Notes under the pieces: generated by a model | What the model was told of the DNA's origin: nothing | The model's input: the letters and a program-made list of their open reading frames with translations, nothing else | Database searches by the model: none | Program-made: the position numbers and the translations under genes | Shown: piece after piece, positions 56,101 to 64,000 of the stretch | Numbering within the stretch: position 1 is the first letter of the stretch | Layout: every line of letters starts with the position of its first letter | Source of the DNA: Tubiluchus corallicola | Taxonomy: Eukaryota > Priapulida > Priapulimorpha > Priapulimorphida > Tubiluchidae | Direction of reading: 5' to 3' | Assembly: GCA_030141605.1 (NCBI GenBank) | Contig: JAQGDQ010000144.1 | Span: 310,001-374,000, forward strand | DNA: 64,000 bases

Positions 56101-58516
56101 AACTAATAAAACTTATTAGTTGAAGAACAACCTGAAAAACATTGAGAACAAAAATGGCAAGAACATCACGGCGAAACAACCACTTTATAGATTTACTTCG
56201 CAAACGAGTAAACCAAAATTCTGCCGTAAGAAGTTATTCAGCTCATCATCATTTCTTATTTTCCCTGCGTACAAACAAAGCTGCTAAGTTATTTACTTCT
56301 TTGCGTGATAGTAACAGCCTATTATAATTTCCCAAGTGTCGAATATTTAAATACAGTTTCCGGTGCAAGATTGGATTACAACGAATTTATGTACAGCTGA
56401 TCCATGTGGTATCTCTTTTAGTTCGTTTCATCAAATTGTTTCGTACTGTTCTGGACTCCCCTTTTCTGGTGCAAAGCGTGAGGTCGTGAACTCAGAAAAC
56501 TTGATTTACCTGTTCAGTTTATTACTTTGTTAACAACTGACTTGTGCCAAACTTGGCTATTATACGGCCAATTGAGTTGGAAAACGGTAACCGTTTTCAG
56601 TATCTTAGCGAAAAATGATACTTGATCAGATATCGCCTAAAAGGAGACTAAGCTCACTTTTTCTAGGAACTGCGTTTTAAACTATTTTTAAGCAATACAC
56701 TATTTAAATTCTACATTCTGCAATTGCAATATAGGCATAGACACCGGTAGATGTCTGAATTTCAAATGAATTAAATTCAACAGATGAAAATCGGAACTTC
56801 AGAAAAACCCAACTCTCGCATTCGCACTCTTTTTCGCTTTAAAGTCGTGCTTAGTTTAACCAACTAAAATAGTCCGTGTATCATGAATTCATCATTTTAA
56901 TCCTGAGTTTTAAGTGGCAAAAGCACTTTTATCGAATTTACAATAAGCACGGACTGGCTCATGTCGTACGACTAGAGTCGCAAGTATGCCAAACTCGTTA
57001 ATTTGAACCTTTGAAAATTGTAATTTTCTAGAGCATAGATGTTGGCACGTAGCAAAACATTTGATTCAACAACAGTTAATCAAACTAGAATTGAACATGC
57101 ATGAAATGGGCCTAATTGCTCGTTTGGCCAACCATTGATTTAAAAAAATATTTGAGCCACACAGAGTAATAAAAAGTAGTTTGGTTTTGCTACAGTTAGA
57201 TTTGTCACTAAGCACAATTCAGTGGCAAAATTTATACACCAAAATTCTTTAGCTTCAATAGCGTGACTTCACTGGGGGAGTACAAATTCCTGCCCAGAGC
57301 CTATAACAAATGCCTCCCTATTTACAGGATGCAACCGCTGTTTTTGAGAGCGAAGAATCCAATCCGAGCCTCAATAATGCAGTTTTAACTAAGATGTATA
57401 ACTATTATATTTAGCTTATCTGATTGAACATCTTAATTTGGTAGCTCTTAATGTAGAAATGAAGGACAAAAAATTTCACACAGCGTGGGAACCTGCACAA
57501 TGGAGGAATTTCTGGCTACTAGTGGTAACCAGGTGCTAATAAAACATTTTGTTAATGGCATAATTACTAGCTACACTTTCACCCTGAGAATTATTCTTTG
57601 CAAAATATGGGCCACCACCTATTTATGGATAAAAACTGAAAGCACACAGACGCCTACTGTTGTCTTTATGAATATAGGGTCTTGTGCACGAAATTATAGG
57701 TTGATGTGTCTGTCCTAAAATGAAATCATATCTCTGTGTAGACAATAACCATGTTCATCATAGCTAGTGGCACCATCTCAAGGCTGCACTGAGACATTGT
57801 ACTTATTACTCCGAAAAATAAAAATATCGTTCCAAATACTTTCTGCTTAAATTTTACGATATTTAAAACGCAGTGCTCGTCTGGAAATTTGTTTTGTTGA
57901 TAGACAATTACAAGGCTTGTACACAAAAGAACCGCATTGGCAAAGGCAATGAGAACTTATATTACTTCAGGCTAATTCCTCTCCATCAATTAAAGGGGAG
58001 TAATGTGAAGGAATACTTGCACATCCTTACCGTTAAGCAGTAAAATAAAGGAATCAGTATGTTAACAATATGTTAATAGTTGCCGTCGCCGTGATGTGGT
58101 AAATGTGCAGTCTTGGTACATGATACATTGTAACGCTTAATTTCCAATTCCACTATAAATTTGTCAAAATTAAATCCATAATGCTTAAAACATATAATAG
58201 TCTAAAAGCTTTATTGCGTACAATAGTAGTAAGTATCACTATCTATTCTTTGACACTTTATTACATACTACAGTAATAAGTATCATTAACCCAATTTTTT
58301 CCTGGGTACTTCTTACTAATTAATAGACGTTTCATTTGTAATTTTTGTGTCAACAAAAATGTGTGTTGTTTTGCTGAGCATCCCACCTTTTGCCGATCAT
58401 GTTTTTTGATCCGAGATTGATAAACGTATCGAAATATCACCGTGGTATGTATAAAGTGAGTAAAATAAAATTGTGAGCACCAGTTTACTTGTGAGCAAAC
58501 GCAAATCAAAAGAAAG

Positions 58517-58936
58517 ATGAACCTCTGCACTTTTGCTGTAATTTCGCCTTCAGCAAAACCTGCCAAATTTTACAATCATAAAATTCACTTAATCAATACT
58601 CTTGCAACCCTATTTAATCCGTCACGTACCGTGAAAGACTTAAAGATGGTATTAAGGTCAATATCCGCTAATCAATTACATAAATCTCTACAAAGAATCA
58701 AAGATATAGGTCTTTGTGTTAACACTGTTATTATTATGATTTATGTCAGTTGTCATATTATCATTTTATTAAACGTGTGGAACTTTACTGCAAGTCTACT
58801 TGTATTTCGCACATACAGCATGCAGGCCTGCGTTGCTTGGGTCCTGCTGTCCTTTTGCATGCAGATAAACACTACATTCACCACGTATGTCCACATTTCC
58901 TCTTCTATAGCTTTTTCTAGAGGAAAAAATAATTAA
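58517..58936 (+). CDS. Unrecognised 139-codon open frame with two hydrophobic segments
   Basis: ATG 58517 to TAA 58934-58936. The product has a basic first half and two hydrophobic stretches (around VNTVIIMIYVSCHIIILLNV and in ACVAWVLLSFCM). It is long for AT-rich non-coding DNA, but no family was recognised, no poly(A) signal or promoter stands out, and it lies in a presumed intron. It may be chance, a decayed element, or a nested single-exon gene. Confidence 0.15.
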   Translation: MNLCTFAVISPSAKPAKFYNHKIHLINTLATLFNPSRTVKDLKMVLRSISANQLHKSLQRIKDIGLCVNTVIIMIYVSCHIIILLNVWNFTASLLVFRTYSMQACVAWVLLSFCMQINTTFTTYVHISSSIAFSRGKNN

Positions 58937-60630
58937 TTAAAGTAATAATAATTGAAATTGAACAAATAATATTATACTTGTTTGTTCACATTTGATGAAC
59001 ACTTCTTTAAATCTTCAGTTTTCAAATGATTGTGGAGAACTTATGCGACTTCTCCCCAAACTATTTGTGGTACGTTAGCTTTAGAAGTGTCTACTACGCG
59101 CCCGCAATACGCACATGAGTAAAATCTTAAGGTCAAACTGATGCTTTGTCGTACTTTGAGCACACCGTAGACCTTAAATAGAAACGGTATGTATATAATG
59201 AGCTCCAGGTTACTCTGTGGTGATACAATTTAAGGATTACGCTTTCGAACATCTATATCTGTTCAAATTTCGTGTCGTTCTTGACTTCTGTGTATCTTTT
59301 CTTTGTTACAAAAAGCATTACAGTATATCCCACGAATGAGTACAAGGACTCCTTTTTTCGCTTTTTGTCGTTATTATGGCGGAAAAAGGAAATTGGTCTG
59401 CGTTTGAGATCCATTAAGACAAAGTGGAAAATCAGTAAAAATTATATTCAAGGTGAAGCGTTACGTTAGTATTTTTACCATCAAGTTATTTTAAAGAATC
59501 GCATCTTGTAATACATGAGCGAGGATCATTGCGCCACTTAGCTACAACAGGTAAAACATCTCGTTTTCATTTCAACGCGTGTTCTTAATTCTCGTGTTCT
59601 CGGCAGCTAACATTATTTTTTTAAAACATTATTTTGTATTTTTTAATACGCACACGAGTTTAAGTTCATTTTTAACTAAAAGACTTTTTATTTTTTAATT
59701 TTCGTTTGCAAGAATTGGCTAGTATGATTTCCTTTCTTGTTACATTTGCTAATGCACCAATAGAATTCACTGTTTCAGTTATACATCATATCATATCCCG
59801 GCAGTCAGGTAGCCGTTTTTGGCGATTAAATATCAAATTAGCTTTATAAATTGTTTTATAAATTTACATTACTGATGTACGATAACCTGCGTAGCACTTG
59901 ATTAATGCAGCCGAAGCACACCGCAAAGAATGCTTAGCACTATTTTAGGCGAATAATGATTAGTACCAGAGTGAATATCAAAATCACATTATATATTTAT
60001 TGCGTACAAAAGTCGACCCATCACTAAATTTAAGTGCAATTACCAATGTAATTACGTTACATTAATTTTAGTCTGTTTACAGCACAAGGACAAAATCTTT
60101 TATAGTAAATGTCACTGCCTGAAGCAATCTGCGCTGGTTATACAAAATCAACTGAACTAACAAAGTACAATTACATCATGCCTTGCGTCAACCACGCAAG
60201 GTCTTTCCACATTGTATACAGATACGTAATACTTTCAATGTACTTTTGAAGTGATGGTAACTGTAGCCTTTCGTGCATTTTTTAAAATAAAAACTTGAAA
60301 TTGTTGCAGGGATTAAAATTAAGAGGCCTCAAAACGGGCTTCTGGTTACTTAGTTAGTTAGTTTATTGACTGTAATTCTATATAATTCGAGACAAAAACA
60401 CTATAATATTGGGTAACCAGAAAAAACTATTGTCCAAAAGTATATTACCAAAATGAGACATCGAGAACAACAAAGATAAAAAATGCAATGTGCTATATAG
60501 TTAAGTACACTAATACTATGCCTATATATTACTGTGTTAAAAATACAATACTATAGATAACAAGTCTGTGAATAATCTCTAATTATGTACTGGTAGAACC
60601 TTTATGAAACTTAATTTTTGCTTGACAAAA

Positions 60631-60672
60631 GATCATCATCATTATCATCATCACCGTCATCGTCATTGTCAC
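60631..60672. repeat. Short (ATC)n microsatellite
   Basis: ATCATCATCATTATCATC followed by ATCACCGTCATCGTCATTG. Confidence 0.85.
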
Positions 60673-61920
60673 CTATACAGCACACGCGCAGTTGCACCCA
60701 AGAGAAATGTTGTCATTTTTTATATTTTATAATAACTAAATTGCAAAACTGCCCCATTACCAACACTACGGCGAAATAAACGAATTAATGTTTGCAACTG
60801 AATTTTCTCTTTGTACGAAAATTGCTACGTGAGATTTCCAGGTTACCACAGGAAGCAGTTCTTTGCCCTTTTACTCAACGTGTGAGTACAAATGTGAACA
60901 TGGCCTAAGTGTGATTTCCTGAAATGATGTCCCCATGCCACTATTCACATATCCTTATTACTCCAACAACAAAGCAATCAGTCTTTGCGAAAAGTAAATT
61001 TACGATTTTCTTTAACAAGAAAACGAATTTTTGTACCAAGGTACCAAACTTGCAACCGGTTGTAACTGCAAAAGTTTGTTTGAGCAGCTATTATAAGTCT
61101 GGCTGAAATAATTTCCGAAGTAGAATAAACCAGGAAGTCAAAACGTCATCCACCCACCAGTCTTTTACACCTTTCGTGTTAGTCATTCGCCACAAAGAAG
61201 TTGCTATGATATTTGTGTTATCACTCGTGCTAACGCCCTAATTTAATGAATTTGAGAATGTGGTTAAAAAGCGAACTTTTGTAACCGAAGAAATAATGTT
61301 ATTCCGTGTTGCATAGAAATTAAACCTCTTTTCTTACTTCAAATATGTGTGTGTGTGTTTGCACATAATTTCTTTTCTTTTGAAGTCCATGATTTCCCGT
61401 TGCTTAGTTTGTCTAAGTCGAACAAAATCGGCATTGAAGCAAGCATTGAATTCATAGAGGCAGGTTAAAAAAGACTTGAGATTTTCTTCACAATGATAAC
61501 TAGATTTCCGTTTTGTAAATAGCAGCAGCCTTTCTGAGATATTTTAGCGGCAATCTACTGAAAGCTGCATGGATGAGGCTATTGACCTGAGTTCAGATAC
61601 ATGAGTATTTTTACATGATTATGGCGCTTATAAATATTATTCATTGCAACTAAGTTTACAAGCGTGCATACCTAGGAAGGCGTCTGTATAGTAAAGAAAA
61701 TATATTTCCATTACTATTAGGGTAATAATAGCCTGTGTAAGTGTAGTAACTTTTTCGTTATTGTGATAGTTTGTATTTCATTACCAAATGTTTACTATAG
61801 TGTGGAACTGCCAAAAACATCTTACCTATGGAATTCAGGGTGCATACGAAAAAACTTTTAGATGAGTAAACTGTTCAAGATTTCAGTCAGTAATAATGTC
61901 TGTGATTGCCAGAATTTTTA

Positions 61921-62083
61921 TAAACCATTGCGGTTTATTTTACCAGTTATTACCCGTTACGGGTAATGAGTTGGAGAAGGGAGACACTGATATCCTGATT
62001 AGCCCGCACTTTTTCAGTGTCTCCTTTCTCCAACTCATTACCCGTAATTGCTAATAATTGGTAAAATAAACCGCAATGGTTTA
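61921..62083. mobile_element. Hairpin (foldback) element with ~70-bp arms
   Basis: The left arm 61921-61990 begins TAAACCATTGCGGTTTATTT and includes GAGTTGGAGAAGGGAGACAC. The right arm 62014-62083 is its near-perfect complement, ending ATAAACCGCAATGGTTTA. The loop is ~23 bases. The left arm holds a nested palindrome ATTACCCGTTACGGGTAAT (61949-61967) absent from the right arm. No coding capacity. Confidence 0.8.
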
Positions 62084-64000
62084 ATAGTCATAATTAATTA
62101 ATGATATTGTTAGTTGCCAGCTAATTTGGGAAAGTGTTCAAGATTTCTTTAGTAAAGAGTATCTATTGCACATTGGCAATCACGTTTTGCTACGACTTTA
62201 GTTTTTATGTTCAGTTTTTAAATTTCGTATCGTGAAAAATAGTTGTAAAATGTGCTTAATTATTGTGCTTAACATTGATGACTGCAATAGCTCCAGTTTA
62301 TAATGGCCTTCGACTAGCCATTCCATTCATTAATTTAGTAACAGCCAGGTAAATAACTATGTTCTGTTCGTTACAGTGCATGTTTATAAAAGCATAATTC
62401 AAGTTGCTAGATTTTGCAATGAATGTTGTCGCTTATGCTACTGAAGATGTTAGTTTGTCTGAGACGTGTCGTATGTGCTTGGGTTGATATTTAGGGGTCT
62501 GTATCAAAGACTTGGTATCAGTCTAGTTCGAATACATGTAGTAATATTTTGCTTTGTGAATACCAAATTAAGTTCGTGTGGCGCTGTAAATGAATATCGC
62601 TGCACGTCAGTGCTCGTGAAAAAATCAAAAAGCGTTGGCCTAATTAGGTCGTCGGTCGGCTTCCATTGCTTCATCTGATACAATGTTCATAACGCATAAC
62701 GCATGTATGTATATATATGCGTTATTAGTATAGTACAAGATGCTGTAATGGATATTACATGTCACAGTTAATTTTTATATATGAATAGGCCTACGTTATT
62801 ATTTGTCATTTTCATACTTATCCTTTGACGAAAAACGATAACTTAATCCATCAATTGGTGTTGCAAGTTTTTTTTAAATGCTGGTTACGTTTCAGTCATT
62901 TTGTTGTAAACTTCGTTCCGATAATTACACTACCTATATACTATTTATATGTCGCAGAACGAGAGAAAGTAGTTATTCAGTTCAATTCAGTTTGGGCTTA
63001 TTAGCCTACACATCATGCTCTGGTAATACAAATGTGATTACTGTTTTAAAACGCACTCAGACAAATTAGTGTGTACTTTTCCTTGAAAAAAATGTACTGT
63101 GATGAGCGTCTCCATAAATTACGCTGAGATAGTTAACGATATTCCGAGGGACAAGACATTAAAATTTATTGTTTGCTCGAATTCTATTCTATGTTTGCGC
63201 TTGTGACTAATGGACTGAATATATGAGTGTGAACTTCCAAGTGTTTGAAATATGTATTTAGCTGTCTGTACCAACACGTAGGTATTCAAACTTACTGCTT
63301 TTTTCTTGCATTATAATTCCTATTGTTACGTAGTTTCACGCCAGACTAATTTCCATAATAAAGATCAGCTGGTATTACAGTTTTATCTGTTCAAGGCTAC
63401 CTTAAAACAAACCTGCCTTCCAAACATTCTTTCAAAACCCGAGGAAATTCGCAACGTAAAGCGGATTAGATCTATTTACTTAGCAGTGTGGATGTCAACC
63501 CGACACAATAAGCTAAACACTTTACTAGGCTAAAACCCTCTGTAATGATTTTAATCGTTGAAATCCCATTGTTTGCTGCTCAGTACAGCTCTATCAACTC
63601 ATCAATGGCTTACCCTTAAAGAAACTAACGCTGGCTAAGGTTGTTCTGTTACCCCTTTTATGGGTGTTATGTCGAGCGTAAACGAGGTATTAACAGATTA
63701 ATATAATAAGTAATATTATATTAGCCTGTTAATACATTAGTATATATTAATAATATACTAGAACAATTTTTCGATATTTTTAAGTACCGTTGCGAGAAAA
63801 ATTATTCTAGTTGGTAGAAATTCAATTCGTTCGAAGCTGCGACCGAGCAATGAAGCAAAAACGGCAACGAAGAAAAAGTGTTACATATTATTTTCGTTTT
63901 GCTCTGTTTTATTTTTAAACATGGTTTTTTGCTTTGTGCACTTAGGCGAAATGCAACAAGTCTAAATTATAGTACTAAAGTCCAATTTACTAAAAAATCA

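Larger units (their letters stand above)
53117..64000 (+). other. Presumed whirlin intron continuing past the window
   Basis: No PDZ3 exon or terminal exon was found. It contains a 139-codon open frame at 58517 and a hairpin element at 61921; otherwise AT-rich sequence with nothing specific seen. Confidence 0.5.

Noticed and set aside
53117-64000. Third PDZ domain of whirlin
   Set aside because: I searched for a GLGI/GIAIEGG-type loop and found none; it is presumed to lie outside the window.

Overview
The window is nuclear DNA of an animal, most likely an invertebrate. It is AT-rich, its genes are split by many GT-AG introns, and it carries long microsatellites, a 2.4-kb satellite and several decayed transposons. 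I cannot name the species. Both recognisable genes are on the + strand, head to tail.

Gene 1 (262-6390) is the 3' end of a muscle-type immunoglobulin-repeat protein of the titin/palladin/MLCK type. Eight exons with matching phases encode the last ~369 residues: a basic linker, Ig domain, Ser/Pro linker, Ig domain, and a C-terminal Ig domain that lacks the first canonical cysteine. The start lies to the left of the window.

Gene 2 (7869-53116, continuing to the right) is a whirlin gene (WHRN; dyschronic in Drosophila). Twelve exons join with consistent phases into 974 codons. They give an N-terminal harmonin-homology domain (HHD1), PDZ1, PDZ2, HHD2, and a long Ser/Asn/Gln-rich linker. The third PDZ domain expected from the family is not seen and should lie beyond base 64000. 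Whirlin scaffolds actin-bundle and ciliary complexes in sensory cells; the muscle gene upstream has no evident functional link to it.

The introns hold most of the DNA. Intron 1 (17.2 kb) has a LINE tail between inverted arrays of a degenerate ~16-bp repeat, a 5S-rRNA-derived SINE fragment, a foldback element, a second LINE tail ending in (TAA)n, a 12-bp minisatellite and two hAT-like elements. The PDZ2 exon sits between a ~42-bp minisatellite and a decayed reverse transcriptase. Most of the intron inside HHD2 is a 28-bp satellite of about 87 units, next to a (TTA)n tract of about 210 bp. Between 48578 and 64000 only one further coding exon was found.

The observations most worth following are a second, diverged copy of a whirlin exon segment at 45632-45680 with plausible splice sites, an overlapping upstream ORF at the whirlin start, a possible internal first exon at 51250-51495, the inverted 16-bp repeat arrays, two large hairpin elements, and the sequence structure of the 28-bp satellite. 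I found no multi-gene system of a new kind.
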